The notes beneath the pieces were generated by a model. That model was not told where the DNA came from and ran no database searches. It saw nothing but the letters and a program-made list of their open reading frames with translations. Positions 1 to 8,991 of a DNA stretch of 40,811 nt are shown in pieces (within the stretch, counting starts at the first letter, position 1; each line of letters starts with the position of its first letter). A program made the position numbers and the translations under genes. Source of the DNA: Wenyingzhuangia sp. 2_MG-2023 (GTDB lineage Bacteria; Bacteroidota; Bacteroidia; Flavobacteriales; Flavobacteriaceae); contig NZ_JAUOSB010000023.1 of the NCBI RefSeq assembly GCF_030548295.1, positions 1 through 40,811 of the forward strand. Reading direction: 5' to 3'.

Positions 1-73
1 GGGTGTAGCGTAGCCCGGTCATCGCGCCTCGTTTGGGACGAGGAGGTCGCAGGTTCGAATCCTGCCACCCCGA
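1..73 (+). tRNA. tRNA-Pro (anticodon TGG), 5' end cut by window edge
   Basis: The anticodon arm has a CCTCG/CGAGG stem around the loop TTTGGGA, giving anticodon TGG (proline). The T arm is GCAGG/CCTGC around TTCGAAT. The 3' acceptor strand CACCCCG (66-72) needs CGGGGTG opposite, but the window starts at GGGTG, so two 5' bases are missing. The discriminator base is A73 and CCA is not encoded. Confidence 0.96.
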
Positions 74-74
74 C

Positions 75-113
75 AAAAACACGATTCATTTTTTTAATGA
101 ATTGTGTTTTTTT
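75..113 (+). terminator. Intrinsic terminator of tRNA-Pro
   Basis: An AT-rich inverted repeat (AACACGATTCATT pairing with AATGAATTGTGTT, one G-T wobble) runs into a T-tract directly behind the tRNA. Confidence 0.75.
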
Positions 114-912
114 GTTTGATAGCATAATTTTATTTTTAGTAAAATACTATTTTCACATAAAAACTCTCAAATGCTATTTAAAAATACAATCCTTTCATTT
201 TTTGCCTACGCTAGTTATAACTATATAACTTTTTAACGCACAAATGTTGGATGGAAATCTACGGACAAAAACCAATAATGAATTATTCATGTTTTTTTCT
301 GTTTTTACTTTTCAAATCAACTTGTTATAAATGCAACCATAGCTCTTGTCGTTTCTAGAAAGGTATTGAACAATAGTATGTGACTTGAATTGCTCGTTAT
401 CAAAATAAAGAGTATCGATCTAGTGCTTTTCTCGAATAAATACATCTCGATTTTAAAAAGAATTGGTAGCACTATCCTCAATCCACACATACATCAACTA
501 TCTCCTCATAATGAAATTACCTAAAATTAAAATTCTATAAAGCAGTCATATAAAAGTTTATATTTTAATTTATAATCGTAAGCAGATACACATATAACGA
601 ATGCCTACGTACGTTTAGATAATGGCGAAAAAGTGAAGAAAACTATTTTCAACACAAACACAAAATGCTTTTACAGCATCTATATGTACTATTATCAAAC
701 AATTAAAACACAATTTCATCATTTAAAACACCTACTTTCAACTAGACCTTCATGTTTTATTTTTATTAAACTCATTAAAAACCATATTTTTAAAAAAAAT
801 TATGTGTAATTTGACAATTAATAAACTGTTATAAACCACATAAAATTAAAGTTCTAAGTAATGTTTGAAAATAAAAAAGAATGTACTTTAATAACTTAAA
901 ACGTATAGATCT
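114..912. other. Gene-poor AT-rich stretch, nothing recognised
   Basis: About 800 bases with frequent stops in all frames and no open frame of useful length. There is a short palindrome (ATGAATTATTCAT near 280-292) followed by T residues, but its loop is too small for a convincing terminator. No convincing consensus promoter, RNA gene or remnant of a known protein was seen. The last 50 bases carry only a weak promoter-like pair (TTG at 865, TACTTTAA at 884) in front of the next gene. Confidence 0.6.
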
Positions 913-2373
913 ATGGAAAAGAAGAACATCTTACCAATCTTCTCCTCATATCATTTAGAATCAACCTTTTACGACGAAGTTTTTAAAGGTAATAATGAAG
1001 TGAGAAATACTTACACTGAGTTATTTAAACTCTTTAATGAATATCAGGTAGAAGATTTTCAAATGTTAAATGAAAAAGCAAAAGTTTCTTTTTTAAACCA
1101 AGGGATTACCTTTCAGGTTTATAATAAGACAACTGTTGAAAAAGTATTCCCATTTGACTTATTTCCGAAAATCATTACTGCCAGTGAATGGAGTCATATA
1201 GAAAATGGTGCCTTGCAAAGAAGTAGGGCATTGAATTTGTTTTTACATGATGTTTATCACAAACAACAAATCATTAAAGATGGAATAGTTCCTCTTGAAT
1301 TGATTTCCAGTTCTGAAAACTATCTAAAACAAATGATAGACATAGAACCACCTGGTGGTATATACAACCACATTTCTGGTACAGATGTCATCAAACACTC
1401 TGATGGGGAGTATTATGTTTTAGAAGACAATATTCGTTGTCCTTCAGGTGTCAGTTATGTAGTTAGTAACAGGGTTGCTTCTAAAAGAGCTTTGTTTGGT
1501 GTTTTTAACAAATACCCTACACATTCTGTAGCCAACTACTCCGAAAACTTACTAGATATTATGCAATCTGTAAAACCTATTGGTGTAGATATTCCAACAT
1601 GTGTAGTGATAACTCCAGGTATATACAACTCTGCGTACTATGAACATTCTTTTCTTGCAAAATCTATGGGGATAGAGCTTGTTGAAGGTAGAGATTTGTT
1701 TGTAGAAAACGATTTTGTTTACATGAAAACCATCTACGGTCCTGTTAGAGTAGATGTAGTTTACAGAAGAATAGACGATGCCTTTTTAGATCCAAAAGTA
1801 TTTTCTCCAGATTCTGTATTAGGAGTGCCTGGTATTTTTGAAGCCTATAGAAAAGGAAATGTAACCTTAGTAAATGCACCTGGTACAGGAGTTGCTGATG
1901 ACAAAGCAATCTATACATACATGCCTCAAATCATCAAATATTATTTAGACGAAGAACCTATTTTAAACAACGTTTACACGTACCACTGTAGCAGACCTAA
2001 AGAACTTGAATTTGTATTGAACAATATAGATAAGTTGGTTGTAAAACCTGTAGATGAATCTGGTGGTTACGGTATCTCTATTGGTAACAAATTGACCAAA
2101 GAGGAAATTGAAAAAGTTAAAAAAGTTATCAAAGAAAACCCTCGTAAATACATTGCCCAACCTATTATGGCCTTGTCTACTCACGCAACATTTATAGAAG
2201 ATGAAAAATGTTTTGAACCAAGGCATGTAGATTTAAGAACCTTTACACTTTTAGGAAAAGATCAAAGTTTTGTCTTAAAAGGTGGGTTGACACGTGTAGC
2301 ATTACAAAAAGGAAATTTAATCGTAAACTCATCACAAGGTGGTGGATCTAAGGATACTTGGGTTTTAAAATAG
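913..2373 (+). CDS. Circularly permuted ATP-grasp protein
   Basis: A 486-residue protein of the circularly permuted ATP-grasp family (formerly DUF404/DUF407). Family members are predicted to form an amide or peptide-like bond using ATP, but their substrate is unknown. The family core is recognisable in the stretch with HSDGEYYVLEDNIRCPSG (about residues 161-178), in the region containing VDVVYRRIDD, and in the C-terminal part with VVKPVDESGGYG and FTLLGKD. There is no signal peptide or membrane segment, so it should be cytosolic. The alpha-E gene follows after 7 bases, the standard partner in a two-gene operon. In many bacteria a transglutaminase-like protease is the third member; none is present here. 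The ATG at 913 is chosen because the protein starts at the usual family position and upstream sequence lacks an open frame. Confidence 0.9.
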   Translation: MEKKNILPIFSSYHLESTFYDEVFKGNNEVRNTYTELFKLFNEYQVEDFQMLNEKAKVSFLNQGITFQVYNKTTVEKVFPFDLFPKIITASEWSHIENGALQRSRALNLFLHDVYHKQQIIKDGIVPLELISSSENYLKQMIDIEPPGGIYNHISGTDVIKHSDGEYYVLEDNIRCPSGVSYVVSNRVASKRALFGVFNKYPTHSVANYSENLLDIMQSVKPIGVDIPTCVVITPGIYNSAYYEHSFLAKSMGIELVEGRDLFVENDFVYMKTIYGPVRVDVVYRRIDDAFLDPKVFSPDSVLGVPGIFEAYRKGNVTLVNAPGTGVADDKAIYTYMPQIIKYYLDEEPILNNVYTYHCSRPKELEFVLNNIDKLVVKPVDESGGYGISIGNKLTKEEIEKVKKVIKENPRKYIAQPIMALSTHATFIEDEKCFEPRHVDLRTFTLLGKDQSFVLKGGLTRVALQKGNLIVNSSQGGGSKDTWVLK

Positions 2374-2380
2374 TAGAATT

Positions 2381-3310
2381 ATGTTAGCAAGAGTAGCCAA
2401 CAATTTATTCTGGATGGGAAGATATCTAGAAAGAACTGAACACATCGCAAGATTTATAAATGTAAATTATTTTTCGTCATTAGACGCTCCTAATGAAACT
2501 TCTCAGTCTAGACAATTTGTCTTAAATTCTATTTTACGAATGGTAGATGACGAGCCTGACAATGATGAGTTTTTAGACGAAAAAACGGTCTTGTTTGATA
2601 CTGTATTGAACACCGAAAACTTGTACTCTATCACTAGTTGTTTTAGAATGGCAAGGGAAAATGCTTCTGGAGCCAGAGATTTAATTTCTAGTGAATTGTT
2701 TGAATCTATCAACAAACTACATCACTACATCAACAACTTTGACACAAATATTTTCTTGGAAAGAGGTTTGGATGAGTTTACTAGCAATATTTCAAAAGCT
2801 ATTTCTACCATCAAAGGTAAAATAGTAACCACCATGATGCACAATGAAGTTTACAATATTATTATGTTAGGTGTTCATCTAGAACGTGCAAATATTGTAA
2901 TACGTGTGATAGATACAAAGCACCAAGATGCTATGTTGACTAGAGAAGAAATAAGCTACAAAACAAGTTACGAATGGACTACTTTGTTAAAATGTATCCA
3001 ATCTTTTGACATGATGAAAAGGCATTACAAAAAAGTACCTATCAGCAAGGATACTTTGGATTTTTTAATTCTAAATCCTCAATGTCCTAAATCTGTACTC
3101 AAATGTTTAAAAAATGCCAAATGCAATATTGACAGCTTAAACAAACACGACAATCTTGCTTCTGCTTTTTTAATTGGTAAAATAACTGCAGAATATTCCT
3201 ACAAATCCATTGATGAAATAGAGACTAGTTTTAATGATTTTATTCAAAAAATCATCAGAGAAATCAATTATATATGTGAAAGTATTGAAGAAGAACTCTT
3301 TGGAGCTTAA
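2381..3310 (+). CDS. Alpha-E domain protein (DUF403)
   Basis: A 309-residue, almost wholly alpha-helical protein. The start, MLARVANNLFWMGRYLERTE, is the diagnostic N-terminus of the alpha-E (DUF403) family, and the central HLERANIVIRVIDTKHQ matches the second conserved helix. The biochemical role is unknown. Genomic association with ATP-grasp proteins suggests that it assists the same peptide-like ligation or processes its product. It lies 7 bases behind the ATP-grasp gene and is closed by a strong terminator, so the operon has exactly two genes. Confidence 0.9.
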   Translation: MLARVANNLFWMGRYLERTEHIARFINVNYFSSLDAPNETSQSRQFVLNSILRMVDDEPDNDEFLDEKTVLFDTVLNTENLYSITSCFRMARENASGARDLISSELFESINKLHHYINNFDTNIFLERGLDEFTSNISKAISTIKGKIVTTMMHNEVYNIIMLGVHLERANIVIRVIDTKHQDAMLTREEISYKTSYEWTTLLKCIQSFDMMKRHYKKVPISKDTLDFLILNPQCPKSVLKCLKNAKCNIDSLNKHDNLASAFLIGKITAEYSYKSIDEIETSFNDFIQKIIREINYICESIEEELFGA

Positions 3311-3325
3311 CAAAATTACACTACA

Positions 3326-3360
3326 AAAAGCTGTTACATTCTGTAACAGCTTTTCTTTTT
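3326..3360 (+). terminator. Intrinsic terminator of the ATP-grasp/alpha-E operon
   Basis: A perfect 13-bp stem (AAAAGCTGTTACA / TGTAACAGCTTTT) with a 3-base loop is followed by a T-rich tract. Confidence 0.9.
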
Positions 3361-3483
3361 TACACACTTTTATAAAGCATTGTCTTTACTTATCACACCA
3401 TTGTAAAAAATTATAAACATTCCATCTACAAGCTGTAAAAAAAAATTAATTTAGCGACTCATAAATTCTAAAACTATAGAAAC

Positions 3484-4431
3484 ATGTCAGATACTATTGA
3501 AAGAATTAAATGCTTGATTATTGGATCAGGTCCTGCAGGATATACTGCCGCTATCTATGCATCTAGAGCAGACTTAAAGCCTGTAATGTATACCGGAATG
3601 CAAATGGGTGGACAGTTAACCACAACTACCGAAGTTGACAACTTTCCTGGTTATCCTGACGGTACAGATGGTACTGCTATGATGGAAGACTTGAAAAAAC
3701 AAGCGGAACGTTTTGGAACAGAAGTTCGTTTTGGATTGGCTACCACCGTTAATTTTAGTGATGAAATAGGTGGAATTCATAAAATAACCATTGATGGAAC
3801 TAAAGAAATTGAAGCTGAGACTGTTATTATTACAACAGGAGCAACAGCCAAATATTTAGGGCTAGAAAGCGAAGAAAGATTGAAAGGTGGTGGAGTTTCT
3901 GCTTGTGCTACTTGTGATGGTTTCTTTTACCGAAAACAAGACGTAATTGTTGTAGGAGCTGGAGATACCGCTGCAGAAGAAGCTACGTACTTGGCTAATA
4001 TATGTAACAAAGTTACCATGTTGGTTCGTAAAGATGTAATGAGAGCTTCTAAAGCTATGGTGCACAGAGTAAACAAAACAGAAAACATTGAAGTATTGTA
4101 CAATACCGAATTGGACGAAGTTTTAGGAGACAATGTTGTAGAAGGTGTTAGAGTGGTAAACAACCAAACACAAGACAAACATGAAATTGCTGTAACCGGA
4201 GTATTTATTGCCATTGGTCACACACCAAATACTGAAATTTTTAAAGGTCAATTGGATATGGATGAAACTGGTTATTTGGTAACCAAAGGTAAATCTACCA
4301 AAACCAACAAACCTGGAGTTTTTGCTGCAGGAGATGTACAAGATCATGAATACCGACAAGCAGTAACCGCTGCTGGTACAGGTTGTATGGCTGCTTTAGA
4401 TGCTGAACGTTACTTAGGAAGTTTAGAATAA
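3484..4431 (+). CDS. trxB: Thioredoxin reductase
   Basis: A 315-residue FAD/NADPH enzyme of the low-Mr bacterial type, transferring electrons from NADPH to thioredoxin in the cytosol. Visible motifs: FAD-binding GSGPAGYTAA (about 14-23), the redox-active CATC (C141 and C144), NADPH-binding GAGDTAAEEA (about 158-167), and the C-terminal FAD site GDVQDHEYRQAVTAAGTG. Length and motif order are normal. It is a single-gene unit between two terminators. A possible promoter -7 element with one mismatch, TAATTTAG, lies at 3447-3454. A thioredoxin-like partner is encoded at 27647-27958. Confidence 0.97.
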   Translation: MSDTIERIKCLIIGSGPAGYTAAIYASRADLKPVMYTGMQMGGQLTTTTEVDNFPGYPDGTDGTAMMEDLKKQAERFGTEVRFGLATTVNFSDEIGGIHKITIDGTKEIEAETVIITTGATAKYLGLESEERLKGGGVSACATCDGFFYRKQDVIVVGAGDTAAEEATYLANICNKVTMLVRKDVMRASKAMVHRVNKTENIEVLYNTELDEVLGDNVVEGVRVVNNQTQDKHEIAVTGVFIAIGHTPNTEIFKGQLDMDETGYLVTKGKSTKTNKPGVFAAGDVQDHEYRQAVTAAGTGCMAALDAERYLGSLE

Positions 4432-4455
4432 AAACTATCCAACATATTTTCACTT

Positions 4456-4487
4456 AAAAAAAGTTACACAGAAGTGTAACTTTTTTT
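4456..4487 (+). terminator. Intrinsic terminator of trxB
   Basis: A 14-bp inverted repeat (AAAAAAAGTTACAC / GTGTAACTTTTTTT) with an AGAA tetraloop ends in a T-tract. Confidence 0.9.
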
Positions 4488-4591
4488 ATGCCTTATTCTA
4501 CAAAAAAGTTGATTCTTATTAATTTAGCAACAATACGTTCTTATTTACGTTTCTATTTTTATAGCTTTCGTAACAGATAAAAAAAATAAAC

Positions 4592-6127
4592 ATGCGTTTT
4601 TCTTCTTTTTCTAAATCAAAAATAAATTCTTTTCTAAAAATAATCGCTTTTGGAGTGATGGGCTGCTGCTTGCTTTTATTTCTAAGCTCTTTGGTTTTTG
4701 ATATTGTTTTAAAAAACAAACTTACTAAGATAGATCATCTTACTACTCAAAAGATTAAAACGTCATGGCATTGCCAAAGCGTGTCTCTAGAAAATATAAA
4801 TTATTCTAAAAAAGACACATTAGACATTCAGGTTGAACATCTAAACCTGATTGATATTGAATGGATAGATTTACTGCTGAATCATAAAATTAAATTTAAA
4901 AAAATAACTGGGAGCAATGGTAGTTACAAATCGCATCATCAACTCCAAAAAAACAAAAGTACTTTTGATATTTCCGATTATCTATTTTCTGTTAACAAAT
5001 TAAAATTGAATAATTTTAACATTTCAATCAATCATGAAAATCTTAATTTAGGAGCATCTAATAATAGTCTTGGGATAGAAAATTTGATAGTATCCAAAAA
5101 CAACATTTCTTTTGACAATGTGAAATTTGAATCTCATCAACTGGAAATGAATGCTAAAAAAAGTGCATATCAACTAAGTTTAGACTCTATTTCTTTGGAT
5201 CAAAAAAACACGTATCTCTACAGTTTTAATATGCAGCCCAAATTCACCAAAAAACAATGGGAACAAAAATTTACATACAAAAAACCCAGAACCATAGTAA
5301 AAATCCCTGTTATTAAAATTGACCATATAGACTACGATAAACTCTTAAACAAGCAACAGGTTGATATTGATGAAATTGTACTACAAGATGCTTTTTTAAA
5401 AGTTTTAACCAATGAAAATAAAAAGCCAGACCCAGCAGCGTACAAACCTTTTTTACAAGAACTTTTATTAACATGTCCAATTCCACTAGACATCAAACAA
5501 ATACTTCTTAAAAACAATCGAATTGATATTGACATCAAAAGCAAATCAACAAAAAATTACGGACTGGTTTATTTTAACAAAATAAATGCCATTATAAAAA
5601 ATATTCAAAACAAAGAAAATCATATTATAAACACTAAATTACATGCACAGGTTTTAGGTAAAAGTCGCCTTGATCTAGATATCGATTTTCATACGCAACC
5701 CAAGCTATCTCCATATACCATTAAAGGAAAAATGGCTGCCTTTAACTTTGATATATTCAATGGTTTTTTGTATTTATACCAAAGAATTAAAATAACTTCT
5801 GGACAATGTGATCGGTTGGAATTTACCATCAATGGTAATAACAATTTGGCTTCAGGAAAAATAACACTAGATTACCAAAACATAAAAATGGGATTGTTAG
5901 AAGATGGCACAAAATACAACATCAAAGACCTTCCTTCTTTTTTAATCAACAAGCTCCTTATCAACACACACAATACACCTGGAGATACAAAGTATAAAAA
6001 AGGAAAAATGTATTACCTCAGACCTAAAAACAGATCTATGTTTCACAGTTGGTGGTATACACTTAGAAGCGGTTTTCAATCGGTAATATTGCCAAACTTG
6101 GTAAACCCAGACGAATTAGATAATTAA
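4592..6127 (+). CDS. AsmA-like membrane-anchored protein of unknown function
   Basis: A 511-residue protein with one N-terminal membrane segment (about residues 15-38, preceded by Lys/Arg/Ser-rich sequence), then a long soluble domain with repetitive beta-strand patterns of the type 'LKLNNFNISI' and 'LDIDFHTQ'. This architecture resembles AsmA/DUF748-like proteins, which face the periplasm and are linked to envelope assembly or lipid transport; the assignment is by pattern only. The C-terminus has an aromatic and basic stretch (FHSWWYTLRSGFQSV). The next gene starts 6 bases downstream, suggesting co-transcription. ATG at 4592 places a normal anchor at the start. A specific function cannot be read from the sequence. 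Confidence 0.75.
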   Translation: MRFSSFSKSKINSFLKIIAFGVMGCCLLLFLSSLVFDIVLKNKLTKIDHLTTQKIKTSWHCQSVSLENINYSKKDTLDIQVEHLNLIDIEWIDLLLNHKIKFKKITGSNGSYKSHHQLQKNKSTFDISDYLFSVNKLKLNNFNISINHENLNLGASNNSLGIENLIVSKNNISFDNVKFESHQLEMNAKKSAYQLSLDSISLDQKNTYLYSFNMQPKFTKKQWEQKFTYKKPRTIVKIPVIKIDHIDYDKLLNKQQVDIDEIVLQDAFLKVLTNENKKPDPAAYKPFLQELLLTCPIPLDIKQILLKNNRIDIDIKSKSTKNYGLVYFNKINAIIKNIQNKENHIINTKLHAQVLGKSRLDLDIDFHTQPKLSPYTIKGKMAAFNFDIFNGFLYLYQRIKITSGQCDRLEFTINGNNNLASGKITLDYQNIKMGLLEDGTKYNIKDLPSFLINKLLINTHNTPGDTKYKKGKMYYLRPKNRSMFHSWWYTLRSGFQSVILPNLVNPDELDN

Positions 6128-6133
6128 AAAAAC

Positions 6134-6856
6134 ATGAATACAAACTTAGCCGTTTTAATAGATGGAGACAATATACCATCATCTCCCGTTAAAGAAATGA
6201 TGGAGGAAATAGCCAAATACGGAAACCCGACCATTAAAAGAATTTATGGAGACTGGACCAAACCTCACTTAGGAAAATGGAAAGATATATTATTAGAAAA
6301 CGCCATCACTCCTATTCAACAATACGCGTACACCACTGGTAAAAATGCCACGGATTCTGCCATGATTATTGATGCCATGGACATTTTATATTCCGAAAAA
6401 GTTCAAGGATTTTGTTTGGTTTCTAGCGATAGTGATTTTACCAAATTAGCAACTAGACTAAGAGAAGCGGGTATGCAAGTCATAGGAATTGGAGAAAAAA
6501 AGACTCCTACTCCATTTATTGTCGCTTGTGATAAATTTATTTATATAGAAGTATTACGAAAAATACAAGACAAGAAAGAAAATACAAAAACATCTGAAAA
6601 AGATAATTTTGACAACATTAGTCCTAAAATCATCAAAATGATAAAGGCAACTATTTCTGATGTTTCCGATGATGATGGTTGGGCATTTTTAGGAGATGTA
6701 GGTAGTTTGTTACAAAAAAAACGTCCTAGTTTTGACTCAAGAAACTACGGATTTGAAAAGTTAACACCAATGATGAATGCAATTGATGAGTTTGAAATAG
6801 AACAAAGAGAAACCCCTAAAAGTAGACATAAACTTATTTTTGTGAAAAATAAATAA
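6134..6856 (+). CDS. NYN domain protein with C-terminal OST-HTH-like domain
   Basis: A 240-residue protein. Residues 1-145 form a NYN (PIN-like, LabA type) nuclease fold: acidic residues in LAVLIDGDNIP (D9 and D11 area), NATDSAMIIDAMDILY and VSSDSDFTKLATRLRE are the expected metal-binding positions. Residues about 165-238 (DDDGWAFLGDVGSLLQKK and following) resemble the OST-HTH/LOTUS domain often fused to bacterial NYN proteins and thought to bind RNA. It is therefore a likely RNA-processing or RNA-binding protein in the cytosol, with unknown targets. It follows the AsmA-like gene by 6 bases, but no functional link between them is apparent. Confidence 0.88.
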   Translation: MNTNLAVLIDGDNIPSSPVKEMMEEIAKYGNPTIKRIYGDWTKPHLGKWKDILLENAITPIQQYAYTTGKNATDSAMIIDAMDILYSEKVQGFCLVSSDSDFTKLATRLREAGMQVIGIGEKKTPTPFIVACDKFIYIEVLRKIQDKKENTKTSEKDNFDNISPKIIKMIKATISDVSDDDGWAFLGDVGSLLQKKRPSFDSRNYGFEKLTPMMNAIDEFEIEQRETPKSRHKLIFVKNK

Positions 6857-6873
6857 CAATTCATAAAAACAAT

Positions 6874-6881
6874 TACATTTG
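6874..6881 (+). promoter_or_regulatory. Promoter -7 element for aguA
   Basis: TACATTTG matches the Bacteroidota -7 consensus TAnnTTTG exactly. It lies 23 bases before the aguA ATG. No clear TTG -33 element is present at the usual spacing. Confidence 0.5.
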
Positions 6882-6904
6882 CTCGGTTATCATCAATTTG
6901 AATC

Positions 6905-7936
6905 ATGTTAAAAATTAAAAGGTTCCCTGCCGAATGGGAACCACAAAGTTTTATACAATTTACCTTTCCTCACGCTGAAAGTGACTGGGCTTATATGTAT
7001 ACGGAAGTGGTTGCCTGTTTTGTAAATATTATAGAAGCTACCGCACGTTTTCAACCTGTTTTAATAGGATGTCATGATATAAAAGAAGTAAAATCTTACT
7101 TTAAAAAAGAGGCTGAGTTCCCCTTGCTTTTTGTAGCAATAAAATCTAATGATACTTGGGCTAGAGACCATGCAGCCATTACTATTATAGAAGATGAGAA
7201 ACCTATTTTATTGGACTTTATTTTTAATGGTTGGGGACAAAAATTTGAAGCGGAATTGGACAATATCATTACGGAACAATTAGGAAAAACCGTTTTTAAT
7301 AATTTAAATATAAAATCGCTAGATTTTGTATTGGAGGGTGGAGCCATAGAATCAGACGGACAAGGAACTTTGTTAACAACCTCAGAATGCTTGTTATCTA
7401 AATTCCGTAACCCAAACATGACCAAAGAAGAAATAGAAACCTATCTAAAAAACACTTTGGGACTTGAAAAAATATTGTGGTTAGATTATGGTTATTTAGC
7501 TGGTGATGATACAGATTCTCATATTGATACCTTAGCAAGGTTTTGCAATCAAAATACAATTGCTTATGTAAAATGTGAGGATGAAAATGATGAACATTAC
7601 CAAGCTTTACAACAAATGGAAACGCAATTAAAAACGTTTACCAATCATAAAAATGAATCCTATAATTTAATTCCATTGCCTTGGCCAAATGCTTGTTTTG
7701 ATAGTGATGGAGAACGCATTCCTGCCACCTATGCTAATTTTTTAATCGTAAACGGTGGAGTGTTGGTTCCAACATACAATGTTCCTCAGGATCAAGAAGC
7801 TTTAGCTATCCTTCAAGAAGTTTTTCCAGACAGGAAAGTTGCAGGATTAGATTGCAATGCTTTAATTCAACAACACGGATCTTTGCACTGTATTAGCATG
7901 CAATATCCTGAGCAAGTGAAATTAAATATTTCTTAG
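6905..7936 (+). CDS. aguA: Agmatine deiminase
   Basis: A 343-residue member of the agmatine deiminase/peptidyl-arginine deiminase fold family, converting agmatine to N-carbamoylputrescine and ammonia. Visible motifs: TWARDHAAITI (substrate-site Asp and His), the catalytic His region GDDTDSHIDTLARF, and the C-terminal nucleophilic Cys in HGSLHCISMQ (about C329). Length is typical. The next gene, 30 bases downstream, encodes the enzyme for the following step, which makes agmatine the likely substrate rather than a protein arginine. An arginine decarboxylase, needed to make agmatine, is not in the window. Confidence 0.93.
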   Translation: MLKIKRFPAEWEPQSFIQFTFPHAESDWAYMYTEVVACFVNIIEATARFQPVLIGCHDIKEVKSYFKKEAEFPLLFVAIKSNDTWARDHAAITIIEDEKPILLDFIFNGWGQKFEAELDNIITEQLGKTVFNNLNIKSLDFVLEGGAIESDGQGTLLTTSECLLSKFRNPNMTKEEIETYLKNTLGLEKILWLDYGYLAGDDTDSHIDTLARFCNQNTIAYVKCEDENDEHYQALQQMETQLKTFTNHKNESYNLIPLPWPNACFDSDGERIPATYANFLIVNGGVLVPTYNVPQDQEALAILQEVFPDRKVAGLDCNALIQQHGSLHCISMQYPEQVKLNIS

Positions 7937-7966
7937 TATTTTTATTTTAGTATTTAACATATTATA

Positions 7967-8851
7967 ATGAGCAAATTAAACGTTGGAATTGTACAACAAT
8001 CTTGTACAACAGACAAACAAGACAACATCAACAAATCTATAGCAGGTATTAAACAATGTGCTAAGGACGGTGCTGAGTTGGTAGTTCTGCAAGAATTGCA
8101 CACAGGAATTTATTTTTGTCAAGCAGAAGAGGTAGAAATGTTTGAATGGGCTGAACCTTTTCCAGGTTCTTCTTACAATCAGTTCTCTGCTATTGCCAAG
8201 GAATTAAATATTGTTTTGGTAACTTCTTTGTTTGAAAAAAGAGCTCCAGGAATTTATCATAATACAGCCGTAGTTTTTGAAAAAGATGGAACCGAAGCAG
8301 GAAGATATAGAAAAATGCACATTCCTGACGATCCTGCTTATTATGAGAAATTTTACTTTACACCAGGTGATTTAGGCTTTACTCCTATTCAGACCTCTGT
8401 AGGTAAATTGGGTGTTTTAATTTGTTGGGATCAATGGTATCCAGAAGCAGCTAGATTGATGGCTATGGCAGGTGCAGAAGTATTGATTTACCCAACAGCT
8501 ATTGGTTATGAAAGTACTGATACCGATGCCGAAAAAGCTCGTCAAAGAGATGCTTGGATGATTTCTCAAAGAGGACATTCAGTAGCAAACGGACTGCCTG
8601 TAATTTCTGTAAACCGTGTAGGTTTTGAAAAAGATTGGACAAGTGTTACCAACGGAATAGAATTTTGGGGTACTAGTTTTATAACAGGCCCACAAGGAGA
8701 AGTTTTATGGGAAGGAACTCAAAAAGACGAAATCAATAAGGTAATTACGATTGACAAACAAAAAACAGAGGATGTAAGAAGAATATGGCCTTTCTTTAGA
8801 GACAGACGTATTGATGCTTATGGTGATATTACCAAAAGATATATTGATTAA
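7967..8851 (+). CDS. aguB: N-carbamoylputrescine amidase
   Basis: A 294-residue nitrilase-superfamily amidohydrolase, hydrolysing N-carbamoylputrescine to putrescine, CO2 and ammonia. The Glu-Lys-Cys catalytic triad is visible: Glu in VVLQELHTGIYF, Lys in YRKMHIPDDP, and Cys153 in GVLICWDQWYPEAARL. The motif IWPFFRDRRIDAYG near the C-terminus is typical of AguB orthologues. It follows aguA by 30 bases and the pair is closed by a hairpin terminator, so aguAB forms a two-gene putrescine operon. Confidence 0.94.
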   Translation: MSKLNVGIVQQSCTTDKQDNINKSIAGIKQCAKDGAELVVLQELHTGIYFCQAEEVEMFEWAEPFPGSSYNQFSAIAKELNIVLVTSLFEKRAPGIYHNTAVVFEKDGTEAGRYRKMHIPDDPAYYEKFYFTPGDLGFTPIQTSVGKLGVLICWDQWYPEAARLMAMAGAEVLIYPTAIGYESTDTDAEKARQRDAWMISQRGHSVANGLPVISVNRVGFEKDWTSVTNGIEFWGTSFITGPQGEVLWEGTQKDEINKVITIDKQKTEDVRRIWPFFRDRRIDAYGDITKRYID

Positions 8852-8858
8852 ATTCTTT

Positions 8859-8896
8859 AGTTCCTGTAGTTTCATAAAAATTACAGGGGCTTTTTT
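8859..8896 (+). terminator. Intrinsic terminator of aguAB
   Basis: A 10-bp stem (AGTTCCTGTA / TACAGGGGCT, with two G-T wobbles) and a 13-base loop is followed by TTTTTT. Confidence 0.8.
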
Positions 8897-8991
8897 ATGA
8901 AACTTAGTGTCAGGTAATAAATTATTATTTAAAATCACCTTTATAATATCTTAATCGTCTAACTTTACCCTCTTAAATTTTCATTATTATC

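Noticed and set aside
811-835. TTGACA...TATAAA as a sigma-70 promoter for the ATP-grasp gene
   Set aside because: The spacer is only 13 bases and Bacteroidota use a different consensus; the match is expected by chance in such AT-rich DNA.
1-912. tRNA-Pro followed by a gene-poor stretch as an integration site for a mobile element
   Set aside because: No integrase or recombinase is present, no copy of the tRNA 3' end was seen elsewhere in the window, and the flanking genes are ordinary chromosomal ones.
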